This document shows positions 1 through 9,852 of a stretch of 64,000 nucleotides of DNA, in pieces (positions within the stretch are counted from its first letter, which is position 1; every line of letters begins with the position of its first letter). The notes under the pieces are model-generated. The model saw only the letters and a list, made by a program, of their open reading frames with translations, searched no databases and was not told the DNA's origin. Source of the DNA: Desmospora activa DSM 45169 (GTDB lineage: Bacteria; Bacillota; Bacilli; Thermoactinomycetales; DSM-45169); assembly GCF_003046315.1 (NCBI RefSeq), contig NZ_PZZP01000001.1:1612001-1676000 (forward strand), in the 5' to 3' direction. Position numbers and translations under genes: made by a program.

Positions 1-3000
1 TCCCGCTCCATCCCGCTTTGAATCAATCGCTCGATCAGATCCAGCATCTGTTTGTAATCCCGTGGGATCACCTTGACCAGATGGCGTACCGACGACTCCC
101 AGTTGGATAGGACACGCTGTCCCTGTGAGCTACCGGTATGAACCACATGCCGGTGGACTAGCTCTCGGACCGACTCCGCTTCTTCCAGATCGCGAATGCC
201 TTCCAACCACACGAGCTCCCGGTTGCAGCGATCGGCAAAGGCATCAAAATCGTTTGCCAATACATAGGCGACTCCGCCCGACATTCCAGCAGCAAAGTTT
301 TTCCCGACGGGACCGAGAATGACCACGCGTCCTCCCGTCATATACTCACAGCCGTGATCGCCTACACCCTCGACAACAGCTTGAACCCCACTGTTACGTA
401 CACAAAACCGTTCTCCCGCCATCCCTTGGATATACGCTTCCCCGGCGGATGCGCCATAAAAGGCCACATTACCGATTACCACGTTTTCTTCCGGTACAAA
501 AGTAGAGACGCGCGGCGGACGGCAATCTTGCCGCCGGAAAGCCCTTTGCCCACATAATCGTTGGCATCCCCTTCCAATGTTAAGGAGACCCCTTTGGGCA
601 GGAATGCACCAAAGCTTTGTCCTGCTGATCCTTTGAAGTTCAGGCGAATCGTATCCTCCGGCAGTCCTTCCGCTCCAAAGCGTTTGGTCACCTCACTGCC
701 GAGAAGGGTTCCGGTCACACGGTCGGTGCTCTGAATCGACAGGGTCGCTTCAACCCGCTCTTTCTTTTCCAGTGCCGGCAGGCACAATGGGACTAAGCGG
801 CTACGATCCAACGCCTCATCCAGATGATGATCCTGTTCTTTTTTACCGTAGTCTCCTACTTCCAGAGGCATATTGGGTTGATAGAGTAGCGGTGCCAAGT
901 CGAGGTATTTCGCTTTCCAGTGAGATTTTACACGTTCGTGCGCCTGTAAGACATCGCTACGTCCAATCATTTCATCCATGGTGCGGAATCCGAGTTGAGC
1001 CATGATCTCCCGTACTTCCTGGGCGACAAACTGCATAAAGTTCACCACATGGTCCGGATTGCCCTTAAATTTATTGCGCAACTCCGGGTTTTGCGTGGCA
1101 ACGCCCACCGGGCAGGTATCCAAGTGGCAAGCCCGCATCATGATACAGCCCAGTACCACCAGCGGCGCTGTTGAAAATCCGTACTCCTCGGCCCCGAGGA
1201 GTGCAGCCACCACCACATCCCGTCCAGTCATCATCTTCCCGTCCGTCTCCAGGGTGACCCGATCGCGTAACCGGTTTAAGAGCAAGGTTTGGTGGGCCTC
1301 CGATAAACCCAGCTCCCACGGCAAGCCCGCATGTTTGATACTGGTGCGGGGTGAGGCTCCGGTTCCCCCTTCGTAACCGCTGATGACGATTACATCGGCC
1401 AGTCCTTTGGCTACACCGGCGGCGATAGTGCCTACACCTGGTTTGGATACTAGCTTCACACTGATTTTGGCAGCTGGGTTGGCGTTTTTTAAATCATGGA
1501 TCAGCTGCGCCAAATCTTCAATCGAGTAAATATCGTGATGGGGTGGTGGGGAAATTAGTCCCACCCCCGGCGTTGACCCCCGTACTTCCGCAATCCAGGG
1601 ATACACTTTATTCCCCGGCAATTGGCCGCCTTCACCCGGCTTTGCTCCCTGCGCCATTTTTATCTGAATTTCATTGGCATGGGTCAAGTAGTGGCTAGAT
1701 ACTCCAAATCGACCCGATGCCACCTGTTTGATGGAACTGCGGCGCCAATCTCCGTTTTTATCACGGGTGAAACGGTCGGGAAACTCTCCCCCTTCCCCGC
1801 TGTTGCTCTTCCCACCGATACGGTTCATGGCGATCGCCAGCGCTTCATGTGCCTCCCCGCTCAACGCACCATACGACATCGCACCGGTTTTAAAGCGACG
1901 AAAGATGGATTCCACCGGCTCTACCTCAGCCAGTGGGACGGGATCTCGTCCGCTGTCAAAGTCGAGCAATCCCCGCAAAAAGGCCAAGTTTTCCTCATCC
2001 ACCATGTGGGAATAGCGGCGAAAAGTTTCATAATCCCCTTTGCGGCATGCCTGTTGCAACGTGTGAATGGTGACAGGAGCAAAGGCATGATATTCCCCGT
2101 TACGTCGCCATTGGAAATCGCTGCCCGGCTCCAAACCGTAATCGCGGTGCTCCCGTCCGTGATAAGCCGCTTGATGGCGCATCAGCATCTCTTGCGCAAT
2201 CACATCCACACCGATTCCGCCAATTTGCGAGCTGGTCCGGGTAAAATAACGATCGATTACATCCTGGGCAATGCCGATCGCCTCAAAAATTTGCGCACCA
2301 CGGTAACTTTGAATGGTGGCGATCCCCACCTTGGACATCACTTTCACAATCCCATCGGTCGCCGAGCGCAGATATTCTTTTTCCGCCTGAGCTTCCGTAA
2401 AGTCGGCAATGGCGCCTTCCCGCACCATTTTGCGCAAGGAAGCCAACGCCAGATACGGATTGATCGCATCGGCTCCATACCCCAACAGCATCGCCAGTTG
2501 ATGCACATCTCGTGCTTCCCCTGTCTCCACAATCAGACTGACACGAGTACGGGTGCCGTTTCGCACCAGATGGTGATGCAACCCGCTTACCGCCAACAAT
2601 GTCGGAATCGGCGCCTGAGCGGCATTCACCCCCTGATCGGATAAAAACAGAAGTGTGCAACCGTCTTCAATCGCTTGATCCGCTTTAGCAAACAAGTCCG
2701 TCAACGCCGCTTCCATCGCTTTTGCTCCCTGTTGGGCGTCAAACAGAATGCTTAATGTGCGGGAACGAAATTCCGGATGGGGATTGCTACGCAATTTGGC
2801 GCAATCGGTATCGGAAATGATCGGCGTGCGCAACCGAATGCGACGGCAGTGTTCCGGCTGCGGGTCCAGCAGATTACCTTCTGCCCCCAGATTGGTCAAG
2901 GTGGAGGTGACACACGCTTCCCGGATCGCATCGATCGGCGGGTTGGTCACCTGCGCAAAGGACTGTTTAAAGTAGTTGTACAACAGTTGGGGACGATCAG

Positions 3001-4510
3001 ACAATATCGCCAACGGCGTATCGTTTCCCATCGAACCGATCGGATCTTTCCCTTCCGTCACCATCGGAGCCAAGTTTTTCGTCAGCTCCTCATAGGTGTA
3101 ACCATACGCTTGCTGCAACTGCAGCAACTCATCATCATCCCACTCCGCTTGCCTCTTTTGCTCTGGCAGCTTTTCCACCGGTAACAGGTGGGTAACCAAC
3201 CACTGGCGGTAGGGATGCTCCCGCGCAATCCGCTCTTTCAGCTCGTTATCATCAACGATGCGACCATCCACCAGATCGGCCAACAACATCCGCCCCGGCT
3301 CCAAGCGTCCTTTGCGAGCGATTCGATCCTCCGCTACATCGACCACACCTACTTCCGAGGAGAAGATTAAGGTGCCGTCCGTCGTCTCATAGTAGCGGGC
3401 CGGTCGCAACCCATTTCGATCCAACACTGCCCCGATTTGGCGGCCATCGGAAAAGGCGATCGCCGTCGGACCGTCCCACGGTTCCATCAGACAGCTGTGG
3501 TATTCATAAAACGCTTTCCGCAACGGATTGGCCATATGCACATTTTGATCCCACGGCTCCGGAATCATCATCATCGCCACATGGGGTAACGAACGCCCGG
3601 ACAATGCCAAAAACTCAAAACAGTTGTCCAGGATCGAGGAATCGCTTCCCTCCAAGTTCATCACAGGCAACACATGCTTTAAGTCATCGCCGAAGGCGTC
3701 CGTGGCAAACATTTTCTCCCGAGCCAACATCCAGTTGACATTTCCGCGTAAGGTGTTGATTTCCCCGTTATGCAAGAGGTAACGGTTGGGATGGGCTCGT
3801 TCCCAGCTGGGAAATGTATTGGTGCTAAAGCGATTGTGCACCATGGAAAAAAGAGAGGTAAACGACGGATTTTTAAGATCCAGGTAAAAGGCATCCACTT
3901 GGTGTGGGGTTAACAACCCCTTATATACGATGGTACGGCTGGAGAGGCTGACCACATAAACGTCATCGCTCACCACTTTTTCAAACCGTTTTCGAATGAG
4001 ATACAATCTTCGTTCAAAGGCGAGCGAGCTCTCCCACTCCCCTTCCGCGCCGATAAATACCTGGCGGATAAACGGTTGACTGTCACGGGCGGTTTTCCCA
4101 ATCGCTTCAGGATCAACGGGGACATCGCGCCAACCCAACAACCGTTTGTTCTCTTCAGCGACAATCGCCTCCAACTGCTGTTCAACCTGCTTACGACGTT
4201 CCGAATCCTGGGGCAAAAAGAGCATGCCTACCCCATAACGGCCCAATTCCGGCAAGTTAATGCCTGCCTTCCCACACTCTTTCTGAAAATAATCATGGGG
4301 AAGTTGCAGCATAATACCGGCCCCATCGCCGGTTTCCGGATCCTGTTGTCCTCCGCGGTGCACCATTCGGCGCAAGATTTCCAATCCTTGCTTCACAATG
4401 GTATGGGATGGATTGTTGCGAAGATTGGCGACAAAACCGATTCCACAGGCATCGTGTTCAAATCCCGGATCGTAAAGCCCTTGTTTTTGTGGAAACTCGT
4501 GACGGGCCAT
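1..4510 (-). pseudogene. gltB: Glutamate synthase (NADPH) large subunit, frameshifted and cut by window edge
   Basis: This subunit makes glutamate from glutamine and 2-oxoglutarate. The protein opens with a class II glutamine amidotransferase domain whose nucleophile is Cys22 in DACGIGF. Central and FMN-binding synthase domains follow, then the 3Fe-4S cysteines in the [15 protein letters not shown] stretch. ATG at 4510 is preferred over the in-frame GTG at 4519, because AGGTGAG sits just upstream of the ATG. The main frame runs to a stop at 476, ending in a non-family tail after GGKIAVR. In the other minus frame the typical C-terminal glutamate synthase domain resumes at about base 515 ([16 protein letters not shown]) and stays open to base 1. 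The protein is therefore broken by a one-base loss, or the assembly has an error there. The identity is certain; whether the gene is functional is not. Confidence 0.9.
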
Positions 4511-4581
4511 AGCACTCACCTCTCATCAATTAGAAATTCCAATAAGAATCCCTTTTCCATGTCACGAAGTTAGTGGTTCTA

Positions 4582-4610
4582 ATTGTAATTGCGGTAATCA
4601 ATAGTAACAA
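4582..4610 (-). promoter_or_regulatory. gltB promoter
   Basis: On the minus strand TTGTTA (4605-4610) and TACAAT (4582-4587) are separated by exactly 17 bases and lie about 70 bases upstream of the gltB start. The GltC box is centred about 30 bases upstream of the -35, as expected for an activator that contacts RNA polymerase. Confidence 0.7.
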
Positions 4611-4631
4611 TATATAATTAAGATATAAACG

Positions 4632-4646
4632 ATCTCAATATGAGAT
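4632..4646. promoter_or_regulatory. GltC-binding box
   Basis: ATCTCAATATGAGAT is a perfect match to the ATCTC-N5-GAGAT dyad bound by Bacillus GltC. It lies between the divergent gltB and gltC genes and within 20 bases of the gltC start, a position that suits both activation of gltB and autorepression of gltC. Confidence 0.8.
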
Positions 4647-4665
4647 GGATAGGGAGGGAAGCGCG

Positions 4666-5571
4666 ATGGAATGGAGGCAAATTCAGTATTTTATCGAAGT
4701 GGCTCGCCGCGAACATGTAACCGAAGCCTCCCACGCTCTACATGTGGCCCAATCCGCAGTAAGCCGCCAGATTGCCAACTTAGAAACAGAGTTGGGTGTC
4801 CGCCTGTTTGTGCGGGAAGGGCGCAATGTCCGCCTCACCCCTCTCGGACGCATCTTTTTGGAACATGCGGAAGCGGCGATGCGGGAAATCGAGAAAGCAA
4901 AGCAGGAGATTAATGAGTTTTTGGACCCTGAACGCGGAACCATCCGACTCGGTTTTCCCAGCAGCCTCGCTTCCCATATTTTGCCGACGGTAATCTCCTC
5001 CTTTCGCGCCCGCTATCCCCACATCGGGTTTCAACTACGACAAGGCGCCTTTCACCATTTAATCGATAGTGTGGTCAAAGGCGAGGTGGAATTGGCTTTT
5101 ATCGCGCCCGTACCGACAGACAAGGGCGAATACCAAGGGCACATCTTTTTCTCGGAAAAACTAGTCGCCCTTCTCCCCACCAATCACGAATTGGCCGACC
5201 AACCCGCCTTACGCCTCGATCAGTTGCAGCATCAATCTTTTGTCCTGTTCCCTTCCGGATTTGTTCTCAATCGCTTGGTCGTCAACGCTTGCAAACAAAT
5301 GGGTTTTGAACCGAAGGTTTCGTTTGAGGGCGAGGATATTGACGCAATCAAAGGTCTGGTTGCCGCCGGATTGGGAGTTACCCTTCTACCGGAAATCACC
5401 TTAATGGATCGCGTACCCCGGGGTACGGTCAAAATTGCCGTCAGCGAACCGGAACTAAACCGCACCGTCGGTGTCATCATTCCCACCAACCGAGATTTGC
5501 CCCCCTCAGAAAAACTGTTTTACGAATTCCTACAGGAATTCTTCACCAACTTAAATCAATTCCGAGACTAG
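4666..5571 (+). CDS. gltC: LysR-type regulator GltC, activator of glutamate synthase
   Basis: This is a 301-residue LysR regulator. A winged helix-turn-helix covers about residues 1-60 (MEWRQIQYFIEVARREHV, HVAQSAVSRQIANLE), and a substrate-binding-like effector domain covers about 90-295. Long stretches such as GFPSSLASHILPTVIS and GEDIDAIKGLVAAGLGVTLLPE closely resemble Bacillus subtilis GltC. ATG 4666 follows GGGAGGG; an earlier in-frame ATG at 4645 lacks a ribosome site and would overlap the GltC box. The divergent placement from gltB and the conserved box support a role in switching glutamate synthesis with nitrogen status. The target gene is frameshifted here. Confidence 0.93.
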   Translation: MEWRQIQYFIEVARREHVTEASHALHVAQSAVSRQIANLETELGVRLFVREGRNVRLTPLGRIFLEHAEAAMREIEKAKQEINEFLDPERGTIRLGFPSSLASHILPTVISSFRARYPHIGFQLRQGAFHHLIDSVVKGEVELAFIAPVPTDKGEYQGHIFFSEKLVALLPTNHELADQPALRLDQLQHQSFVLFPSGFVLNRLVVNACKQMGFEPKVSFEGEDIDAIKGLVAAGLGVTLLPEITLMDRVPRGTVKIAVSEPELNRTVGVIIPTNRDLPPSEKLFYEFLQEFFTNLNQFRD

Positions 5572-5771
5572 CGATGTTGAATGTCATATTTATTCACATT
5601 CATTTTAGAGAAAGGTACCGTTGTTAACCCTTCACTTGATGACAAAACCCTTTGAAACGCCCATACTCACCCTTAAAACATTCCGTGGTGATTGAGTTTC
5701 TTCCTATTATATAGGGCGATTTTCGACGATAACTGATCATCATCTTTATGTCAATTTTATTTACATTCAAT

Positions 5772-6401
5772 TTATCGTTCCATCAAAGCCACCCGAACTC
5801 CCAACCACAAATAGATCACCGCTTTTATACGCTCAATCGGTTTGGCCCAGGCTGGATTGCGAAACAAGATTTTGCCCAAGGATTGTGCCACCCGAGCCAC
5901 GGTTAGAAAGACGACTAAGGCCTGCACCAGGAACAACAATCCCAAAAACGTCATCTGCACCGCCACTGGCGCTCCTGTCGAGGTTATAAATTGCGGCAGA
6001 AAGGCGAGAAAAAAGAGTGATACCTTGGGGTTGAGCAGGTTCATCCACACACCGCGACGGTATAGCGCAAAGAAACTGGATTGAATTGGGGTCGTCGTCT
6101 CTCCAAATGAAGCATAGCGACTCCCCTTCCATGCCTGCCATGCTAACCATAACAGATAAATGGCACCGGCAACTTTTAATAGCTGAAACGCGACGGCGGA
6201 CTGATGTAAAATTGCTGACACTCCCAACGCCGCCGCAGTGGTATGGACCAGCAATCCCGTACATAAACCCAAGGCAACCGCCATTCCATCCCGGTGGTTA
6301 CGAGCGATACTCTGTGTGATTACAAATAAGATATCGGGTCCCGGTGTCAATGTAAGCAAAACTGACAGTCCAATAAATGAAAGAAGCACTGACAGATCCA
6401 C
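5772..6401 (-). CDS. LysE/RhtB-family amino acid exporter
   Basis: This 209-residue polytopic membrane protein has about six hydrophobic segments. It carries the family signature near the N-terminus (LTPGPDILFVITQSI) and the conserved NLLNPKVSLFFLAFLPQF stretch in the middle. Family members export amino acids or homoserine lactones; the substrate cannot be read from the sequence. The start is GTG at 6401, preceded by AGAAGGA at 7 bases. It appears monocistronic. The 200 bases between it and gltC hold no ORF or hairpin that I can support. Confidence 0.9.
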   Translation of the reverse strand: MDLSVLLSFIGLSVLLTLTPGPDILFVITQSIARNHRDGMAVALGLCTGLLVHTTAAALGVSAILHQSAVAFQLLKVAGAIYLLWLAWQAWKGSRYASFGETTTPIQSSFFALYRRGVWMNLLNPKVSLFFLAFLPQFITSTGAPVAVQMTFLGLLFLVQALVVFLTVARVAQSLGKILFRNPAWAKPIERIKAVIYLWLGVRVALMER

Positions 6402-6475
6402 ACTAATTCCTTCTTTCGCACAAAGTTGAAGAATAAATACTTTCCATATCGTCGACCCTGTGAAGGGTGATGATT

Positions 6476-6697
6476 ATGAAACCATTAAAACAATGGATGT
6501 GGTTGATCAAAGGAGAACGGATTGCCTTTTATACACGGCTCGCCCCTGTTCGCTTTCAACCAGATACCGTTCACTTCGATCATCGCATAACACGGGTTGT
6601 ACCGTATAACGCCGTTTGGGCGGTTTGGGGAAAGCCTTTGCTTCATTCTAAGCGACGGAAGGGTGCACACGATGAAGAGAAAAAGAGTGCCTTCTAA
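6476..6697 (+). CDS. Small hypothetical protein
   Basis: This 73-residue ORF starts MKPLKQWMWLIKGERIAFYTR and has a basic, charged C-terminus. GAAGG lies 9 bases before the ATG. I recognise no family. It overlaps the next small ORF by 26 bases in another frame, so at most weak coupling is implied. It may be a real small gene or a chance frame. Confidence 0.4.
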   Translation: MKPLKQWMWLIKGERIAFYTRLAPVRFQPDTVHFDHRITRVVPYNAVWAVWGKPLLHSKRRKGAHDEEKKSAF

Positions 6698-6818
6698 ATC
6701 AATTGATAACAACGTAATTGTAATGGCTGACTTAAAACGGATGATCATCTGGATCGTCATCGCCGTAGCAGTCACAGCTTGTGGGGCTCTCTTGACACAT
6801 CCACTAATCCTAAAATGA
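6672..6818 (+). CDS. Small single-pass membrane protein
   Basis: This 48-residue ORF has a basic N-terminus (MKRKRVPSK) and one hydrophobic helix (IIWIVIAVAVTACGALL), which suggests an N-in membrane peptide. GGAAGG precedes the ATG by 9 bases. The cysteine lies inside the helix, so a lipobox is unlikely. No family is recognised. The 140 bases after it show no gene. Confidence 0.5.
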   Translation: MKRKRVPSKSIDNNVIVMADLKRMIIWIVIAVAVTACGALLTHPLILK

Positions 6819-6961
6819 TTTGACCTCGGCCGAGTGTTAATAGATAACTTGGGCTTAGAACGGGTTGTTTGCCAGGGATCCAACTTTTCCCCTTATCACT
6901 AACTCAAACCAATGATAATCCCCCTATAATTCCATCCCCGACTACATTTTTCTCCCCCACA

Positions 6962-7693
6962 TCACTGTTTCACTCTAAACCAGTACTGGTACGCGGTTTG
7001 AAACCCTAATTTCATATAGAGTTTGATCGCCGCTTCATTATTCTGGACCACCTGCAGATAAGCCCGATTTGCTCCATTTTCTTTTCCCCATTTTAGCAAA
7101 TGTAATAATAATTGCTCTCCAACCCCTTGCTTGCGGTGATTGATGGCAGTGACAACATTAAATATACCGAAGTAACCTTCTTCTAACACCCCCATTCCAC
7201 AAGCGATAATTTCCTGCTTATGATAAAGGGCAAGAAAACATGTTTGCGGAATAATCGATAACAACATTTGCTTAACAGTTGCGATATTGTTAACATCGAC
7301 CTGAGTCAATCGGCAAAAAGCGGCAAACCACTCCTCTGTCAACCTTTCTGCAATATTAACTGATGGATGGGTTGGTTGTTTTAGATCCGTTAGCTCCAAC
7401 ATTTGCACACTCGTATGATGCATCGTCATATAGCCTTTTTGCTCAAGGACCTCATCCAAATTTTTCTGCTCGGCAAAAGAGGTCATTTTAAATGTGGGAA
7501 CAAGCCCCCGTTCGCTATATAAATCCTCACAATACTTGATCTTTCGTTCGGTGAAGTTGCTGGTTCCATAGATGGGGTTTACCGAATTGGCCCGCTTGGT
7601 ATAGCCGTTAGCAAAACGGATCAACCAGCCATCGTAAACCATTGTTTGTAATGAAGGCCAGGCATTTAGCGATAATTCCTCGATTTTGTGCAT
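6962..7693 (-). CDS. GNAT-family N-acetyltransferase
   Basis: This 243-residue protein has the acetyl-CoA-binding GNAT fold in its C-terminal half: a beta strand (GYFGIFNVVTAINHRKQGVGEQLLLHLL) containing the R/Q-x-x-G-x-G pyrophosphate loop, followed by AYLQVVQNNEAAIKLYMKLGF. The N-terminal half (WLIRFANGYTKRANSVNP) matches a subgroup with a degenerate second GNAT domain. The substrate is unknown. The ATG at 7693 follows GGAGG at 8 bases. It appears to be a single gene. Confidence 0.88.
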   Translation of the reverse strand: MHKIEELSLNAWPSLQTMVYDGWLIRFANGYTKRANSVNPIYGTSNFTERKIKYCEDLYSERGLVPTFKMTSFAEQKNLDEVLEQKGYMTMHHTSVQMLELTDLKQPTHPSVNIAERLTEEWFAAFCRLTQVDVNNIATVKQMLLSIIPQTCFLALYHKQEIIACGMGVLEEGYFGIFNVVTAINHRKQGVGEQLLLHLLKWGKENGANRAYLQVVQNNEAAIKLYMKLGFQTAYQYWFRVKQ

Positions 7694-7900
7694 CCTAATT
7701 TCCTCCGCGATGAACGATCATGATGAATAATAATACATCAAAATGTTTGTTTATTCAATCGCTAATATTTAAATCAGAACCGCCTTAACCAGACCCTTTT
7801 CACTTTATTACTCATATACACACTTCATTTAGACAACATGGGCACATCACAGTGAGCTGTTGCATATACTTTTCCAAGGCAAATGACGGGAGGAGCGCAA

Positions 7901-8347
7901 TTGTATCGGTATGCAATAATTCAGCAAGAACTAGATACCCCGTTAATCACAAACATCGCCCAGGCGATCAACGGCGAATACAGTGCCATCGCTTGTTACG
8001 CCCATCTGGCAACGGTTGCCCCTACTGAAGAAGCCCGCAAACAGATAAAAGAAATCAGACAGGATGAAGTTCGTCACTTTCAAACATTCTCTGCTATTTA
8101 CACCCGTTTGACGGGCAGACAGCCAACCCCGACCATAACAGAACCCTGTCCCCAATCGTACAAAGAAGGACTGGATTTCGCTTTTAAAGATGAACAAGAA
8201 ACCGTCGATCATTACCTAGACATTGCCGATCGAGCCAGAAATCCCGTGATACGAACAGCATTTCAACGTGCTGCCGCCGATGAACAAAACCACGCTGTTT
8301 GGTTTTTGTACTTGATTACAAAAAAAAGTTGTAGTTGTCAAACATAA
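7901..8347 (+). CDS. Ferritin-like / rubrerythrin-type diiron protein
   Basis: This is a small four-helix protein (148 residues). Metal-ligand-type motifs are spaced as in ferritin-like proteins: NGEYSAIACY, RQDEVRHFQTF, KDEQETVDHYLDIAD and AAADEQNHAVWF, giving E...ExxH pairs. It ends in a cysteine-rich tail (KSCSCQT) rather than a rubredoxin domain. An in-frame ATG lies at 7883, but GGGAGGAG at 7888-7894 sits in front of a TTG at 7901, so TTG is the likely start. A role in iron or peroxide handling is inferred from the fold only. A terminator follows directly. Confidence 0.8.
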   Translation: MYRYAIIQQELDTPLITNIAQAINGEYSAIACYAHLATVAPTEEARKQIKEIRQDEVRHFQTFSAIYTRLTGRQPTPTITEPCPQSYKEGLDFAFKDEQETVDHYLDIADRARNPVIRTAFQRAAADEQNHAVWFLYLITKKSCSCQT

Positions 8348-8375
8348 ACGCCCTCCTAACGGAAGGCGTCTTTTT
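8348..8375 (+). terminator. Rho-independent terminator after the ferritin-like gene
   Basis: The arms ACGCC-C-TCC and GGA-A-GGCGT pair around a TAAC loop, followed by CTTTTT. It starts one base after the stop codon. Confidence 0.8.
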
Positions 8376-8592
8376 ATATCGATCCCGTAATTCGTTTAAA
8401 TGTGCGATGGAGGTGGCGGGGATCGATTCGGATCTCCTGTTCCATTTGATAGTGGAGGGAGAAGAATGACTCCCGCCCATGCCCTTCTGCAAAAACGACT
8501 TCAGCTTTCCTGTCGTTAGTTACACCAAAACCGATAAAAACATCGCTCGGATCGCGTGGGAGATCTACCAGATGAACCTTTGTCCTCCACAG
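8374..8592 (-). pseudogene. Orphan ORF without a normal start, possible gene remnant
   Basis: This minus-strand frame reads like real protein (LVDLPRDPSDVFIGFGVTND, then a His/Arg-rich end MEQEIRIDPRHLHRTFKRI). It lies between the trans-sulfuration gene and the ferritin-like gene. No ATG, GTG or TTG opens it: the frame continues into the upstream gene, and a GGAGG at about 8584-8588 precedes no usable start. It may be the C-terminal remnant of a decayed gene or use a rare start. I recognise no family. Confidence 0.35.
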
Positions 8593-8600
8593 ACCTAGTT

Positions 8601-9812
8601 TTATGATGTTTTCACTCCGGCTTCGTGTACTGCTTCCAGCGCCTGTTTTAAATCCTGCAATAGATCATCGGTCTCCTCGATGCCGGCGGAGTAGCGGATC
8701 AACCCTTCCGGAATCCCCATCGCCTGCCGTTCCTCTTCGCTGCATTCCACGTGGCTGGTGGTTCGCGGCGGCCCTGCTACCGTCTCCACAGAGCCTAGAT
8801 TGGCCGCCAGATGTGCATGGCGTAGCCGGGGCAAAAAGCGGCGCACCGCTTCTAATCCGCCTTTTAAGGCGAAACTGAGCACCCCTCCATAACCTTTCAT
8901 CTGCTCCTTGGCAATCCCATGGTGTACATGGGAGTCCAGCCCTGGATAGTAGACGTTATCTACATCCGAATGATTCTCTAAAAAGCGAGCAATCGTTAAA
9001 GCGCTATGATTCTGCTGACGGATGCGCAGATGAAGCGTCTTCATCCCTCTGAGCAACAGGTAAGCCGCCATCGGATCCAATGTTGCTCCATTGATTTCGC
9101 GGTAATGGTATACCTGTTTTACCAGATGTTTTGATCCACAGATCACCCCGCCCAAGGCATCAGCATGCCCGCCTAAAAACTTGGTCGCGCTGTGAATAAC
9201 CAAATCTGCTCCTAGTGTTAGCGGTTTCTGATTGAGGGGAGTGGCGAAGGTGTTGTCTACCACCACAATCGCACCGACACGATGGGCCGCTCGGGCCAGC
9301 CGTTGAATATCGATCACTTTTAGCGTAGGATTGGTGGGTGTCTCCAAATAGAGTACCCGACACCCACGTGCAATCTCTTCTTCCAGTACATCATGGTCGT
9401 GTGTGTCACACAATTGCACTTCTACATGAAAACGAGGGAGAAATTCCAAAAAGATCTTGTTGGTGCCGCCATAGGTATCTTTAATCGACACCACCCGATC
9501 CCCCGGTGACAAAAACGTAAACAAGACATTACTGATCGCCGCCATTCCAGTGGAAAAGCTGGTGGCCGCCTCCGCCCCTTCCAACAGGCGTACTTTTTCC
9601 TCAAACACCTCAACGGTAGGATTAGTGTTGCGGCCATAGATGTGTCCCCGCTTCTTCCCCAATGCCACCTCATGCCAAGTATCGATATCGGGATAGCCAT
9701 AGGAAACACTGTGCACAACCGGCACTTGTGTTGCTCCCTGAAGCAGGGATTCTTCTTCTCCCCCCCATACGGATCGGGTGCCATCCAGTATCTCTTGATG
9801 TGACTTAATCAT
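8601..9812 (-). CDS. Cystathionine gamma-synthase/lyase-family PLP enzyme
   Basis: This 403-residue enzyme belongs to the Cys/Met-metabolism PLP family (fold type I), at the usual family length. The Schiff-base lysine is Lys211 in HSATKFLGGHAD. The cofactor-binding motifs YGRNTNPT, FSTGMAAI, VDNTFATP and the C-terminal RYSAGIEETDDL are all present. Family members catalyse gamma-replacement or elimination on homoserine or cysteine derivatives; the exact reaction cannot be assigned. It starts 40 bases after the M24 gene with AAAGGAG upstream, so the two are co-transcribed. That pairing, and a divergent PucR regulator, hint at a catabolic rather than methionine-biosynthetic job. Confidence 0.9.
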   Translation of the reverse strand: MIKSHQEILDGTRSVWGGEEESLLQGATQVPVVHSVSYGYPDIDTWHEVALGKKRGHIYGRNTNPTVEVFEEKVRLLEGAEAATSFSTGMAAISNVLFTFLSPGDRVVSIKDTYGGTNKIFLEFLPRFHVEVQLCDTHDHDVLEEEIARGCRVLYLETPTNPTLKVIDIQRLARAAHRVGAIVVVDNTFATPLNQKPLTLGADLVIHSATKFLGGHADALGGVICGSKHLVKQVYHYREINGATLDPMAAYLLLRGMKTLHLRIRQQNHSALTIARFLENHSDVDNVYYPGLDSHVHHGIAKEQMKGYGGVLSFALKGGLEAVRRFLPRLRHAHLAANLGSVETVAGPPRTTSHVECSEEERQAMGIPEGLIRYSAGIEETDDLLQDLKQALEAVHEAGVKTS

Positions 9813-9852
9813 CTCTCACCCACTCCTTTCCACTATTTTTGTCTGAGGAGCC

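Noticed and set aside
1622..2644. Long plus-strand ORF (340 codons) opposite gltB
   Set aside because: It lies wholly antisense to a clearly coding glutamate synthase domain, has no ribosome site and no family pattern; it is a shadow of codon use on the other strand.
9813..9852. SAM or T-box leader before the trans-sulfuration gene
   Set aside because: Only 40 bases separate it from the upstream co-directional gene, too short for either element.
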